46,797 bases of DNA from Polaromonas sp. (GCF_012927415.1 NZ_JABBPF010000033.1:1-46797); one strand, 5' to 3'; positions 17,832-27,475 are shown, counted from the first letter of the stretch. The notes: generated from the letters alone by a model not told the origin. A program made the numbers and translations.

Positions 17832-18884
17832 CTAGTTCAGCTCGTCGGTAGGGTCGCGGTCCATCAGCAGGGCAAGCGCCTGTCCGGGCAGTATTTGCCC
17901 GTCGAGCAGCGCCACCACGCACTGCGCGATCGGCATGTCTACCCCCAGGCTGGCGGCGCGCTGCACCACGGTACGGGCGCAGTAAACGCCTTCGGCCACA
18001 TGACCCAGCGACTTGATTGCCTCTGGCAACGATAGGCCCTGCGCCAGCAACAAACCGACCTTGCGGTTGCGGCTAAGGTCGCCGGTGGCCGTAAGCACCA
18101 GATCGCCCAGTCCTGACAGGCCGGTAAAGGTCTCGGGGCGTGCACCCAGCGCCACGCCGAGACGGGTCATTTCGGCCAGCCCCCGGGTAATGAGCGCGGC
18201 CCGGGCGTTGAGGCCGAGCTGCAGGCCGTCGCACAGCCCGGTGGCAATGGCCAGCACGTTCTTGACGGCGCCCCCGACTTCAACGCCGATGATGTCGTCA
18301 TTGACGTAGACGCGCAGCGCGGCGCTGTGAAAGGCCTCGACCAGCGCCTCGCGCACCTCGGCATGCTCGCTGGCGGCGACCAGCGCGGTTGGCTGGCCAC
18401 GCGCGACTTCCAGCGCAAAGCTCGGGCCGCTGAGCACACCCGCTCTTAAATTGATAGCTACCTGTGACCGTACTTCGTGGACCATGAGGCCAAAAGGCAA
18501 GGGAATAGAGATTGACCCCGGCGCTGTGGCAAGCGGTGCCTCAAGACCCTTGCTCAGCCAGGCAACCGGCACGCTGACGTACTGCAGGGTTTGCAACAGG
18601 CTGCGCGCTGCGGAAACCGGCGTGGCCAGGATGATGAGATCCTGCCCGCCGATCGCCTGTAGCAGCGACGCCTCGCCTCCGCCCTGCAGCAGCAGGCTGT
18701 CGGGCAAGCTAATGCCGGGCAGGTAACGGGTGTTGACGCGTTCAGTCTGCAGTGCATTGATGAGCACCGCATCACGGGCCCACAAAGTGACTTGATGACG
18801 CGGGCCTGCGCGGCCCACCGTGCGGGAGGCGTTGACGGCCAGCGCCGTACCCCAGGCACCGGCTCCAAGAACGACAATTTTCAT
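17832..18884 (-). CDS. gpsA: Glycerol-3-phosphate dehydrogenase [NAD(P)+]
   Basis: GpsA reduces dihydroxyacetone phosphate to sn-glycerol 3-phosphate, the backbone for phospholipids. The 350-residue protein has the dinucleotide motif [32 protein letters not shown], the catalytic-lysine region [21 protein letters not shown] and [18 protein letters not shown]. It is about 11 residues longer than E. coli GpsA. An in-frame 17-bp palindrome copy (18442-18458) encodes AINLRA near residues 143-148, using TTA and AGA codons that are rare in neighbouring genes, directly before LSGPSFA. It is last in the leftward rhodanese-grxC-secB-gpsA run. Confidence 0.95.
   Translation of the reverse strand: MKIVVLGAGAWGTALAVNASRTVGRAGPRHQVTLWARDAVLINALQTERVNTRYLPGISLPDSLLLQGGGEASLLQAIGGQDLIILATPVSAARSLLQTLQYVSVPVAWLSKGLEAPLATAPGSISIPLPFGLMVHEVRSQVAINLRAGVLSGPSFALEVARGQPTALVAASEHAEVREALVEAFHSAALRVYVNDDIIGVEVGGAVKNVLAIATGLCDGLQLGLNARAALITRGLAEMTRLGVALGARPETFTGLSGLGDLVLTATGDLSRNRKVGLLLAQGLSLPEAIKSLGHVAEGVYCARTVVQRAASLGVDMPIAQCVVALLDGQILPGQALALLMDRDPTDELN
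18442..18458. repeat. 17-bp dispersed palindrome, copy 5, inside gpsA
   Basis: On the minus strand it reads GCTATCAATTTAAGAGC. It lies in frame inside the coding sequence of gpsA, unlike the other copies, and changes local codon use. Confidence 0.6.
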
Positions 18885-18923
18885 GACAAAAGGACCCGGC
18901 CCACGAGGCGAGCTAGCGAAGCA

Positions 18924-19385
18924 TCAAACGATGATTTGGGGCGGACTGGCTTCGGCTTGCTGCTGTTGCTGCTGCTCGTACATCGCCTGGAAATTGATTT
19001 CCGCCATGTGAACGGGCGGGAAACCGCCGCGCTGAATCACGTCAGCTACGTTGCTGCGCAGGTAAGGGTAAACAATTTGCGGGCAGGCGATGCCCAGAAT
19101 CGAGCCCAGCTGGTCGGCCTGCATGTTACGGATTTCAAAAATTCCGGCTTGCTTGGCTTCAACCATGAACACGGTCTTTTCGCCAATCTTGGTGTGCACC
19201 GTGGCGGTCACGCAGACTTCAAACAGGCCGTCAGCCACAGGGGTGGCTTCAACACCGAGCTGAATATCCACGGCAGGTTGCTCCTGGTTGAGCAGAATTT
19301 CGGGCGAATTGGGTTGCTCGAGTGAGACGTCCTTGAGGTAAACGCGCTGAATCTGGAATACGGGGTCAAGATTGGCTTCAGCCAT
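18924..19385 (-). CDS. secB: Protein-export chaperone SecB
   Basis: SecB is a cytoplasmic tetrameric chaperone that keeps secretory preproteins unfolded and hands them to SecA. The 153-residue acidic protein has [19 protein letters not shown], the typical beta-strand [10 protein letters not shown], and [32 protein letters not shown], the signature of the family. The C-terminal tail has a run of six Gln followed by Ala/Glu residues. Synteny with grxC and gpsA is common in proteobacteria. The 39-bp spacing to gpsA suggests cotranscription. Confidence 0.95.
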   Translation of the reverse strand: MAEANLDPVFQIQRVYLKDVSLEQPNSPEILLNQEQPAVDIQLGVEATPVADGLFEVCVTATVHTKIGEKTVFMVEAKQAGIFEIRNMQADQLGSILGIACPQIVYPYLRSNVADVIQRGGFPPVHMAEINFQAMYEQQQQQQAEASPPQIIV

Positions 19386-19517
19386 GGTGTTCTTTCGTCA
19401 GGGTGCTAAAAAATGGGTGAAGTCAGGCCAAAGCCGCCAACATTCAAATGCAGTTGGCCTTCGGGCGTGGCCGCATTATCTCAGGGTCGTTGAATCTGTC
19501 GGTTGCCAAGTCAGGCA

Positions 19518-19781
19518 CTAATTTTCGCTGTTCAGCAGCGGCAACAGGCCGCCCTTGCCATCCAGCGCCACCAGGTCATCGCAGCCGCCAATATGCGTCT
19601 CGCCGATAAAAATCTGCGGCACCGTGCGCCGGCCCGAGAGGTCCATCATGTTCTGGCGTTCCCCGGGAAGCATGTCGACGCGTATCTCATTGAGCTCTGT
19701 GACGCCGCGCTGTTGCAGCAACTGCTTGGCATGAATGCAGTAAGGACAGGTGCCAGTAGTGTAAATTTTTACGGATTGCAT
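19518..19781 (-). CDS. grxC: Glutaredoxin 3
   Basis: This 87-residue dithiol glutaredoxin reduces disulfides with glutathione. The active site is TGTCPYCIHAKQLL (Cys12 and Cys15), with the cis-proline stretch RRTVPQIFIGETHIGGCDDL that binds glutathione. Length and motifs match GrxC closely. It sits between the rhodanese and secB genes on the same strand. Confidence 0.93.
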   Translation of the reverse strand: MQSVKIYTTGTCPYCIHAKQLLQQRGVTELNEIRVDMLPGERQNMMDLSGRRTVPQIFIGETHIGGCDDLVALDGKGGLLPLLNSEN

Positions 19782-19877
19782 GTTTTTTCAGGTCGTGCAC
19801 GGTGTTGCCGCGTAGAAAATGGGTGGGGAAAGCGAAGCCGGGCCAACGCCGGGCCGGCATTTGGCCGGCAAGTCTTT

Positions 19878-20288
19878 TCAGGCCCTCTCGACCGGAAGAT
19901 TAGCCTCTTTCCACGCCTTGAGTCCGCCACCCAGCGATTGGGCTTGCTCGTAACCGAGTTTTTTGGCGATTGCGACAGCGCGGCCCGAACGGGCGCCGCT
20001 GGCGCAGACCAGGATCAGTGGCAGTGTCTTGTTTTTCACAGCGCCGGAAAGTTTGGTCTCAAGCTCCCCCAGAGGCACATTTTTGGCGCCCGTAACATGG
20101 CCGGCGGCAAATTCAGCCGGCTCGCAGACATCCACCACCACCGCCTTTTCGCGGTTGATGAGCTGCACGGCGCCTGCAGCGTTCAGCGTAGCCGCACTCA
20201 TGCCGCCTGCAATCAGGGGCCAGATCAGCATGCCACCCGAGGCCAGTGCAATGCCGATCAGCATCCAGTTATCGATCAAAAATTTCAC
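19878..20288 (-). CDS. Membrane-anchored rhodanese-like protein (YibN type)
   Basis: The 136-residue protein has one N-terminal membrane helix (about 5-28) followed by a single rhodanese domain. VVVDVCEPAEFAAGHVTGAKNVP is the entry motif, and VCASGARSGRA carries the catalytic Cys95 in a 6-residue loop of the kind that binds sulfur. Such domains carry persulfide sulfur; the donor and acceptor are unknown. Its gene heads the conserved leftward order with grxC, secB and gpsA, and diverges from gpmA, as in many proteobacteria (yibN-grxC-secB-gpsA in E. coli). Confidence 0.88.
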   Translation of the reverse strand: MKFLIDNWMLIGIALASGGMLIWPLIAGGMSAATLNAAGAVQLINREKAVVVDVCEPAEFAAGHVTGAKNVPLGELETKLSGAVKNKTLPLILVCASGARSGRAVAIAKKLGYEQAQSLGGGLKAWKEANLPVERA

Positions 20289-20411
20289 GTCATACCCTTT
20301 GTATATTTTTCACCCAAGCAGTGATTTTAGAATGGAGCGAAAAACCCCCCTGCGAAATGCCGCCTGGCCTCCCAGTTTCCCATGTCTGTCCCTTCCTGAA
20401 TTTTTTACACC

Positions 20412-21164
20412 ATGTACAAACTCGTGCTCATCCGCCACGGCGAATCGACCTGGAACCTTGAAAACCGCTTTACCGGCTGGACCGACGTCGATCTCACCCA
20501 AACCGGCATTGAACAGGCCAAAACTGCCGGACAGCTGCTCAGGAGAGAAGGCTATGACTTCGACGTCGCCTACACCAGCGTGCTCAAGCGGGCGACCCGC
20601 ACCCTCTGGCATGTGCTGGACGAAATGGACCGAACCTGGCTGCCCGTCATGCACAGCTGGCGGCTCAATGAGCGCCATTACGGCGCTCTGCAAGGACTGA
20701 ACAAGGGCGAAACGGCAAAGAAATTCGGCGACGAGCAGGTGCTGGTCTGGCGCCGCAGTTATGACACGGCGCCGCCGCCGCTGGCTGCCGGTGACGAGCG
20801 CAGCGAACGCGACGACCGGCGCTACGCCCGGCTCAGGCCGGAGGAAGTACCGCTGACCGAATGCCTCAAGGACACCGTGGCACGCGTGCTGCCGTTCTGG
20901 AACGAGTCAATGGCTCCGGCTATCAGGGCCGGCAAACGTCTCGTGGTGGCCGCTCATGGCAACTCCATCCGTGCGCTGGTGAAATACTTGGACAATGTTT
21001 CCGACGATGACATCGTCGGCCTGAACATCCCCAACGGCATTCCTCTGGTGTATGAGCTGGATGCGGAACTTAAGCCATTGCGCAGCTACTATCTCGGCGA
21101 AAGCGAAGCTGTGGCCCGGGCGGCAGCGGCGGTCGGTGCGCAAGGCAGGACGGCCGCCACGTAG
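20412..21164 (+). CDS. gpmA: 2,3-bisphosphoglycerate-dependent phosphoglycerate mutase
   Basis: GpmA interconverts 3- and 2-phosphoglycerate through a phosphohistidine. The 250-residue protein has [10 protein letters not shown] (His9 is phosphorylated), [27 protein letters not shown] and [14 protein letters not shown] with the second catalytic His. Length equals E. coli GpmA. The last ~20 residues are Ala/Gly-rich. It diverges from the rhodanese gene. Confidence 0.95.
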   Translation: MYKLVLIRHGESTWNLENRFTGWTDVDLTQTGIEQAKTAGQLLRREGYDFDVAYTSVLKRATRTLWHVLDEMDRTWLPVMHSWRLNERHYGALQGLNKGETAKKFGDEQVLVWRRSYDTAPPPLAAGDERSERDDRRYARLRPEEVPLTECLKDTVARVLPFWNESMAPAIRAGKRLVVAAHGNSIRALVKYLDNVSDDDIVGLNIPNGIPLVYELDAELKPLRSYYLGESEAVARAAAAVGAQGRTAAT

Positions 21165-21393
21165 AGAGCAACCAAGTGATGCAACGCGCTGAAAGTCCGG
21201 GCACCGGCCGTAATGGCATAGGGAATTTGTAAATTTCAGGTAAAAGTTTTCATAAACGACCCCGTTGTGTCGCTTTTTTTGCCTCGCAAGACGCGGCCGA
21301 CGGAACTGTCGCGACCGACCCACCTCCAAGGTGTATATTGCTCCCAGACACGAAGGGGCAAAGCTCCTCAACAGGCTTACGAAAGTACATTTT

Positions 21394-22833
21394 ATGGGTC
21401 AAAAGCTCAAGATAGCAGGCTGGATTTCAATTGGTGCGATGGCGGGCGCCCTCACCACAGTGCAACTGCAAGCCGTCGCGCGCGGTGGCTTGACACCGTT
21501 GCCACTGGAAGAACTGCAGCAACTCGCCGCCGTGTTCGGCATGGTCAAGACCGACTACGTCGAGCCGATCGACGAGAAGAAACTGATCACCGACGCCATC
21601 TCGGGAATGGTCTCCAGCCTGGATCCGCACTCGGTTTATTTCGACAAGAAATCTTACAAGGAATTTCGCGAAGGCACCTCGGGCCGCTTTGTCGGTGTCG
21701 GCATTGAAATCACCCAGGAAGATGGACTGGTCAAGGTGGTCTCACCCATTGAAGGCTCGCCCGCTGACCAGGCGGGACTTAAGCCCAATGACCTGATCAC
21801 CCGCATTGATGACGCCGCTGTCAAGGGACTGAGCCTGAATGAAGCCGTCAAGAAGATGCGCGGCGAACCCAAGACCAAGGTGCTCCTGACCATTTTCCGC
21901 AAGGATGAAAACCGGACTTTTCCGGTGACCATTACCCGCGAAGAAATCCGCACCCAGTCGGTTCGCAGCAAGGTTGTTGAGCCCGGCTACGCCTGGATAA
22001 GGCTGAGCCAGTTCCAGGAACGAACCGTAGACGACTTTGTAGCCAAGATAACGCAAATCTACAAGCAGGATCCCAACCTCAAGGGTCTGGTGCTCGACCT
22101 GCGCAACGATCCGGGTGGTTTGCTTGATGCAGCGGTTGCCGTGTCGGCCGCTTTCCTGCCAGAAAACGTGACCGTGGTTTCCACCAACGGCCAGCTTGCC
22201 GAGAGCAAATTCACTTACAAGGCTTCGCCCGAGTTTTACCAGCGCCGCAATGGAGCCGATCCGCTCAAAGGCTTGCCTGCAGCGCTCAAGACGGTGCCGC
22301 TGGTGGTGTTGGTCAATGAGGGCTCGGCCTCGGCAAGCGAGATTGTGGCGGGTGCCCTTCAGGACTACAAGCGCGCTACCATCATGGGCAACCAGACCTT
22401 TGGAAAAGGCTCGGTTCAGACCGTTCGTCCACTCGGCCCCGACACCGGCATCAAGCTGACCACCGCGCGTTACTTTACGCCCAGCGGCAAGTCGATTCAG
22501 GCGCGCGGCATTGTTCCAGACGTGATGGTCGACGAGACCGCCGAAGGCAGTCCATTCGCGGTACTACGCACCCGCGAAGCCGATCTTGAGAAGCATCTCA
22601 ACAGCGGCCAGGGCGAGGAAATCAAGGATGCTGGTCGTGAAAAGGCCCGCGAACAAGCCTTGAAACGGCTGGAAGAAGACGCCAAAAAGACGCCAGAGCA
22701 ACGCCGGCCACCAGAGTTGGGCGGCGACAAGGACTTCCCGCTGGCTCAGGCCATCAACCAGCTCAAGGGTCGTCCAGTACTGGTTAGCAAGACTGCGGTA
22801 GTCGAGCCTAAAAACGAGAAAAAAGATAACTAG
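21394..22833 (+). CDS. ctpA: Carboxy-terminal processing protease (peptidase S41)
   Basis: The 479-residue protein is a periplasmic serine protease that trims C-termini of envelope proteins. An N-terminal hydrophobic segment (about 5-27) acts as signal or anchor. A PDZ domain follows (VGVGIEITQEDGLVKVVSPIEGSPADQAGLKPND, written here only to mark residues ~88-125 by its key GxG and AGL motifs). The S41 catalytic core has DLRNDPGGLL, the serine in NEGSASASEIVAG and the lysine in TFGKGSVQT, forming the Ser-Lys dyad. The C-terminal tail is highly charged. The ATG giving MGQKLKIAGW was chosen over upstream in-frame starts because it places the signal first. Confidence 0.92.
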   Translation: MGQKLKIAGWISIGAMAGALTTVQLQAVARGGLTPLPLEELQQLAAVFGMVKTDYVEPIDEKKLITDAISGMVSSLDPHSVYFDKKSYKEFREGTSGRFVGVGIEITQEDGLVKVVSPIEGSPADQAGLKPNDLITRIDDAAVKGLSLNEAVKKMRGEPKTKVLLTIFRKDENRTFPVTITREEIRTQSVRSKVVEPGYAWIRLSQFQERTVDDFVAKITQIYKQDPNLKGLVLDLRNDPGGLLDAAVAVSAAFLPENVTVVSTNGQLAESKFTYKASPEFYQRRNGADPLKGLPAALKTVPLVVLVNEGSASASEIVAGALQDYKRATIMGNQTFGKGSVQTVRPLGPDTGIKLTTARYFTPSGKSIQARGIVPDVMVDETAEGSPFAVLRTREADLEKHLNSGQGEEIKDAGREKAREQALKRLEEDAKKTPEQRRPPELGGDKDFPLAQAINQLKGRPVLVSKTAVVEPKNEKKDN

Positions 22834-22964
22834 CTGCCGCTAACTGGTTTCCGGTTTGAGGCGCCGGTGAAAGATGTACAGCGCCCCGGCGCTTTGCACT
22901 GACCACACTTAAGTCATCTCATGATCCCGACCAGTGTCAAAGTCTGGGCGTTACCCTTCTTTGA

Positions 22965-23714
22965 ATGAACGACGAACAGCTCCTTCGCTATTCCCGCCAC
23001 ATCCTGCTTGATGAAATAGGCATTGACGGGCAGGAGAAACTTCTCGCCGCTCATGTGCTGATAATTGGCGCAGGCGGCTTGGGTTCGCCAGCGGCTTTGT
23101 ATCTGGGCAGTGCTGGCGTCGGACGTATCACGCTGGTCGATCACGACCGCGTGGACGGCACCAACCTGCAACGGCAAATTGCTCATACGATTGCGCGCAT
23201 TGGCGAGTTCAAGGTGCACTCGGTGAGACAGGCCTTATATGCCATCAATCCCGATGTCAATGTCATTCCGATTACCCAGAAGGCCGATGACGCATTGCTT
23301 GACGGGCTGGTGCGTGAGGTAGACCTGGTACTTGATTGCACCGACAATTTTGCGGTGCGCCATGCCATCAACCGCGCCTGCTTCAAACACCGCAAACCCT
23401 TGGTTTCGGGCGCAGCGATTCGCTTTGATGGTCAAGTGGCTGTTTATGATTCGCGCAGCGCTCAATCACCGTGCTATGCCTGTGTTTTCCCCGAGACCGA
23501 CCAGCTGGAAGAAACCCGCTGTGCCACCATGGGAGTATTTTCGCCTTTGGTCGGCATCGTCGGCAGCGTGCAGGCAGCAGAGGCGCTGAAACTGTTGTGC
23601 GGCATTGGACAGCCTCTCACAGGGCGGTTGCTGATGCTGGATGGGCGCAGCATGGAGTGGAATGAGATGAAACTGGCAAGAGTCAGCACCTGCGCAGTCT
23701 GCGGCACCGACTAA
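22965..23714 (+). CDS. moeB: MoeB/ThiF-family adenylyltransferase (E1-like)
   Basis: The 249-residue enzyme adenylates the C-terminal glycine of a sulfur-carrier protein (MoaD or ThiS) so that sulfur can be loaded for molybdopterin or thiazole. It has RYSRHILLDEIGIDGQEKL, the nucleotide-binding GAGGLGSPAALYL, DHDRVDGTNLQRQ, LDCTDNFAVRHAIN and two CxxC pairs (CYAC and CAVC) for structural zinc. Length fits MoeB. Without neighbouring moa or thi genes, I cannot say which carrier it serves. It may be cotranscribed with ctpA (131-bp gap). Confidence 0.85.
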   Translation: MNDEQLLRYSRHILLDEIGIDGQEKLLAAHVLIIGAGGLGSPAALYLGSAGVGRITLVDHDRVDGTNLQRQIAHTIARIGEFKVHSVRQALYAINPDVNVIPITQKADDALLDGLVREVDLVLDCTDNFAVRHAINRACFKHRKPLVSGAAIRFDGQVAVYDSRSAQSPCYACVFPETDQLEETRCATMGVFSPLVGIVGSVQAAEALKLLCGIGQPLTGRLLMLDGRSMEWNEMKLARVSTCAVCGTD

Positions 23715-23755
23715 AAGCAACCGTGAATCGCGGCGAAACCTAACTCCGCAGCAGC

Positions 23756-25762
23756 CTATTTGCCGGCTGCAGCAGGCGCGACCTTTGGGTGCGATGCCTG
23801 CGCCAGGACACGGCTACAGTCTGCATTTTTACCAGGCCCTGTTTCCACCGTAGCCGCCAGCGCCAGCAAGGGATTGATGGCGCCGAGCAGCAGCGCCAAA
23901 CCAACTCGGCCGGCAAGCGCCGTCTTTTCGGGCCCGGCAGAAGGCCTTGCAAAGGTTCCGCCAATCCGTAGCGGCGACCGCAGACTCAAGATGCTGTGGT
24001 CCTTGGGCTCGGGTTTCAGGAGTACATCAAGCGTTTCATCGGCCAGACTTATCTTGCCCTGACCCGTGATGATGGTGTCGCTGGTGTCGAGCACGATGGC
24101 CCGGCTGGTCATCAAGCCCCGGTTCACATCAAAAGCCGCAGCCGCGCAACGGAGTTGCACATTGCGGTCGCCAAGGACCAAGAACTTGATGATTTCCCCG
24201 CCATCGAGCCCCATGTATTCAAGAAGAATATTGCTGATTTCGCCTTTGCCCATCAATACTGCCATGTTGCCCGAGGACGAGCCCAGCATCTGCGCCGCCG
24301 AATTTCCGCGCCCTTTCAGGTCGAACTGGCCGCTGATTTTTCCGAGGCCTGTTTTCGTGCTTTGAACGGTAGGGAACAGTTGATTCAACTGCAGCGCCCG
24401 CACATCCAGCCGGGTGCTGAATGCCGCTGGCTTGACGTTCGAATCGATATGAATACTTCCTGCGACAGTTCCACCAGCAACCCCCAGAGAAACTGGCTCA
24501 AGCTGCATGACACCCGCTTTCAACTTGACGTGAACATTGCCTTTGTCCAGCGGCAAGGCCTGGACATGCCTGATATCTTGGGCGGAATAAGTAACGTCTG
24601 CATCCATGGACTGGAGTTTTTCAACGTCAAGAACGGCCACGGGCAACACCTTGCGCGACGCGCTTTCATTTGGCGTCAGCCGCTTTTTCGACGCGGCAGC
24701 CGCGGGACTCCCAGATTCGGAACCAGTCGAAGCTTTGGTGGCTGCGTTGCCCGAAGGCACCATGCCAACCACCGGTCCAAGGTCTGCAAAATCCAGTATT
24801 TTTGATTGCACCTTGCCGGTTAGAAGCGGCACTTTGGAGGATTGATCGAAACTGAGAGCGCCGCTGATATCCGACTTGCCGAGCATGCCCTCAATCCGGG
24901 TGGTCGCCCAAATCTTGCCACGTTTGTTCAGTTGCCCGCGAAATTTATAGGGGCGCGTGGCCGGGAGTGCGACGCCGAGCAATTTGTACAGGTCATCCAG
25001 ATTGCGACCCTCCAAATCAAAGCTGACGTCAATAGCCTCAAGCTCTGCAATATTGGTAATTGAGCCTTTCGCCTTCAGACTTGTTCTTCCGGCAACCGCG
25101 TTGACCTCAAGGGGAAACAGCTCACCGCTGTTCTCGCTCAGCTGCAACACGCCGCCAGCGCGACCGCTGGCAGTAAAGGCCTCGTTCTTCCATTTGCCGG
25201 TCGCCTTGTAGCTCAAGGGGAGCGGCGTCGAAGCTTCCTGCGCCAGGGAAAACTGAACATCAAGGTCTACCCCTTGCGCGCGCGCCCGGTAGGTGACCGT
25301 GCCCTGGTCCACCAGCAGTACTCCAATCTTCGGTACCGCCGAAACATCCGTCGTATCACGCGACAGCGCCCAAGTTCGGCGCCCATCCGGTTCAATCTGT
25401 AAACCAATTTTTGGCTCTGTCAACATGATTCGGGGTATCTCTACTTTCCCGAACAGCAATGAAAACAGCTTGATGTCGAACTCGGCAGTTTTTGCGATCA
25501 GAAGATAGGGTTCATGCGCCCACGCGGGATTCGCAATTTCCACGCCATCGGTCCGCACCGTGGTGGTGAATCCCACATCCACAGCAAGATGCCGAGTGAT
25601 CTCGAAACGTCGCCCAAGCTGACCCGATACATATCTGTTGACCGGCTCGCGCAACGTATCCCATGGGAAAAAATAAACTGCCACAGTGACGACAACAAGC
25701 AGGAGAACGATACCCGCCAGCCAACGGAGAAGAACTGGGGAATGAAGCCGTCGTGTATTCAT
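23756..25762 (-). CDS. AsmA family protein
   Basis: The 668-residue protein has one N-terminal membrane helix (about 13-31), then a long periplasmic region. It has the AsmA start features PVNRYVSGQLGRRFEI and VDGVEIANP-like RTDGVEIANPAWAHEP, a middle beta-rich region and a C-terminal half with GKISGQFDLKGRGNSAAQMLGSSSG and LDTSDTIITGQGKI. These are typical of AsmA/TamB-like bridge proteins, which are linked to phospholipid transport between membranes and outer-membrane homeostasis. A Ser/Ala-rich linker near residue 340-365 looks disordered. It converges on moeB with a 41-bp gap. The precise role is not evident. Confidence 0.85.
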   Translation of the reverse strand: MNTRRLHSPVLLRWLAGIVLLLVVVTVAVYFFPWDTLREPVNRYVSGQLGRRFEITRHLAVDVGFTTTVRTDGVEIANPAWAHEPYLLIAKTAEFDIKLFSLLFGKVEIPRIMLTEPKIGLQIEPDGRRTWALSRDTTDVSAVPKIGVLLVDQGTVTYRARAQGVDLDVQFSLAQEASTPLPLSYKATGKWKNEAFTASGRAGGVLQLSENSGELFPLEVNAVAGRTSLKAKGSITNIAELEAIDVSFDLEGRNLDDLYKLLGVALPATRPYKFRGQLNKRGKIWATTRIEGMLGKSDISGALSFDQSSKVPLLTGKVQSKILDFADLGPVVGMVPSGNAATKASTGSESGSPAAAASKKRLTPNESASRKVLPVAVLDVEKLQSMDADVTYSAQDIRHVQALPLDKGNVHVKLKAGVMQLEPVSLGVAGGTVAGSIHIDSNVKPAAFSTRLDVRALQLNQLFPTVQSTKTGLGKISGQFDLKGRGNSAAQMLGSSSGNMAVLMGKGEISNILLEYMGLDGGEIIKFLVLGDRNVQLRCAAAAFDVNRGLMTSRAIVLDTSDTIITGQGKISLADETLDVLLKPEPKDHSILSLRSPLRIGGTFARPSAGPEKTALAGRVGLALLLGAINPLLALAATVETGPGKNADCSRVLAQASHPKVAPAAAGK

Positions 25763-25913
25763 GCCTTATTACAAGATTGAAAATCGTAAAAAAAAAGACC
25801 ATTCGGACCACCATGTGGACAGCCGACCCTTGTCAAAAGCCTTACGGCTTTGATCGTGCATGACTATCGCCTGGTTTTAACAGATAGGGCAGTCGGCAAA
25901 CACGCGCTAATTC

Positions 25914-25931
25914 TGTGAGCATGTGCCTACA
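25914..25931. promoter_or_regulatory. GacA/UvrY-like box 1 upstream of lone receiver gene
   Basis: TGTGAG-CATGTG-CCTACA has the 6-6-6 geometry of the known GacA/UvrY box (TGTAAG-N6-CTTACA). The centre is 27 bp from that of the next box. Recognition by the NarL-type regulator encoded nearby is inferred. Confidence 0.45.
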
Positions 25932-25940
25932 CTTGCGCGC

Positions 25941-25958
25941 CGTAGGCGTCATCCTACA
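25941..25958. promoter_or_regulatory. GacA/UvrY-like box 2 upstream of lone receiver gene
   Basis: CGTAGG-CGTCAT-CCTACA contains a perfect GTAGG/CCTAC inverted repeat with six bases between the six-base halves. It is the most symmetrical of the three boxes and lies 142 bp before the GTG at 26100. Confidence 0.5.
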
Positions 25959-26099
25959 TAGACCGGCATAGCTCACTGGCACAATCGGCACAGTGAGAAA
26001 GATACATTAAGAGACATGCAAACTGGAATTTGCCAGTTGCACTGGTTGGGCAAACGGAAGAATTTGGAAAGTCCGGCCTTCGCTAACTGGATACGCTTC

Positions 26100-26501
26100 G
26101 TGAGACTCAGAACCTATATCGTCGAAGACAATCCCACCATCAGGGAAAACCTCATTGGAACACTCGAAGAACTTGCGTTTGTTACTGCCGTGGGAACTGC
26201 AGAAACCGAAAATGAAGGCAAGGCGTGGCTGACAAATCATCCCGAAGAATGGGATTTGGCGATCGTCGATCTATTCCTGAAGCAGGGAAGCGGCCTGGGT
26301 GTGCTGGCGGCCTGCCGCGATCGCCCATCACACCGCAAAGTGGTTGTGCTGAGTAACTACGCCACTACGGACATTCGCCAGCGTTGCGCCCAGTTGGATG
26401 TCGACGCGGTCTTCGACAAATCGAATGAAATTGACGCCCTGGTGGAATACTGTCTCCAGCAAAGGGGAACTCCACTGGAAGTCGGGAAAGGGATTGCGTA
26501 A
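26100..26501 (+). CDS. Single-domain response regulator (CheY-like receiver)
   Basis: The protein of about 133 residues is only a receiver domain. It has the acidic pair Glu9-Asp10 (YIVEDNPTIRENL), the phosphorylation site Asp57 (LAIVDLFLKQGSG), a Ser in VVVLSNYATTDIR and the conserved Lys in AVFDKSNEIDALVEY. There is no DNA-binding output domain, so it must act through a partner. I chose GTG at 26100, since the domain starts there; an in-frame ATG at 26016 would add 28 residues that do not look like part of the fold. Two GacA-like boxes lie upstream. It converges with the NarL-type regulator gene, so it may be a phosphate sink or second output of the neighbouring kinase. Confidence 0.8.
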   Translation: MRLRTYIVEDNPTIRENLIGTLEELAFVTAVGTAETENEGKAWLTNHPEEWDLAIVDLFLKQGSGLGVLAACRDRPSHRKVVVLSNYATTDIRQRCAQLDVDAVFDKSNEIDALVEYCLQQRGTPLEVGKGIA

Positions 26502-26712
26502 TTTAGCGCTCAGGCTTGCGCAGCGCGAAACGACCAGCAAAGTGAAAAGTCCGACACCTGATCCAGGCCCGGCACGATCGGTTCAAAACCAGGTTGCCAT
26601 AGTCGGCAGGGCGAGAAAAAAACCCCGTGAAAGTGACAGTTCGCCCGCTTCGCAAAAAGCCAGGACGATGGCCGGCTATTGCAAATTCCTGACACGGTGC
26701 GGCCGATTTCCT

Positions 26713-27345
26713 TCAGTCAATCAGCTTGTTTTTAAGCGCGTAATAAGTCAAGTCACTGTTGGACGCGAGGCTCATTTTCTCCATGACGCGGGTTCTGTAG
26801 GTACTCACCGTTTTCACGCTCAGAGAAAGAGCTTTGGCGATATCGCCAGCCGTTTCACCTTTTGCCAGTTTGAGAAAAACCTGGAATTCCCGCTCGGACA
26901 ACTGCTCATGGGCAGCAACGTCCTTCGGCCGATTCAATTGTTGCGCCAGCAGTTCCGCAACAGCTGGCGTGATGTAGCGTTTGCCCAACGAAATCACGCG
27001 AATGGCGTCGACAATTTCCGATGGATCACATTCCTTGTTAAGGTAACCACTGGCTCCTTGACGAATCAGGTTGACCGCGTAATGCTCCTCCGGGTAGCCG
27101 CTTAAAATGAGAATGCCCACATCAGGCGCTTTGGCGCGAATCATGGCCAGAGCATCAATGCCACTCTGCCCAGGCATTGAAAGGTCCATCACCAGAATGT
27201 CCAGCTCGACATTGCGCACCAAGTCAATGGCTTCACGGCCGCTGGCGGCCTCGCCCACCACGCGTAAATCCACCTGGTCCGAAAAAAATTGCTTCAGTCC
27301 CGAACGCACGATGGCATGGTCATCCACAATTCCGATTTTTATCAT
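26713..27345 (-). CDS. NarL/FixJ-family response regulator (UvrY/GacA-like)
   Basis: This is a 210-residue DNA-binding response regulator. It has the receiver acidic pair (VDDHAIVRSGL), phosphorylation site Asp54 (ILVMDLSMPG) and lysine in GASGYLNKE. A C-terminal LuxR-type helix-turn-helix follows, with LSEREFQVFLKLAKGETAGDIAKAL and SVKTVSTYRTRVMEKM. The architecture matches UvrY/GacA/UhpA. It is divergent from the histidine kinase gene, with 130 bp between, where GGTGA / TCACC (27370-27374 and 27382-27386) form a short inverted repeat. It probably receives phosphate from that kinase. Confidence 0.9.
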   Translation of the reverse strand: MIKIGIVDDHAIVRSGLKQFFSDQVDLRVVGEAASGREAIDLVRNVELDILVMDLSMPGQSGIDALAMIRAKAPDVGILILSGYPEEHYAVNLIRQGASGYLNKECDPSEIVDAIRVISLGKRYITPAVAELLAQQLNRPKDVAAHEQLSEREFQVFLKLAKGETAGDIAKALSLSVKTVSTYRTRVMEKMSLASNSDLTYYALKNKLID

Positions 27346-27475
27346 GTCGCTGTCTTTCTATAAATCCTGGGTGAGCAGGCGTCACCATAAAGAGCCCGCC
27401 GAGCCCGAACATCACATTGATTCCAAGTGCACATTATTCACGAGATATCCAGCGAAGTACTGAACGGAGTTTGCC

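Noticed and set aside
22861..22892. GCGCCGG / CCGGCGC inverted repeat after ctpA as a terminator
   Set aside because: Seven-bp stem, 18-nt loop and no T-run; too weak to call.
26510..26695. Short minus-strand frame after the lone receiver gene
   Set aside because: Cys/Phe/Trp-rich with no motif; lies in a 211-bp gap with no sign of coding.
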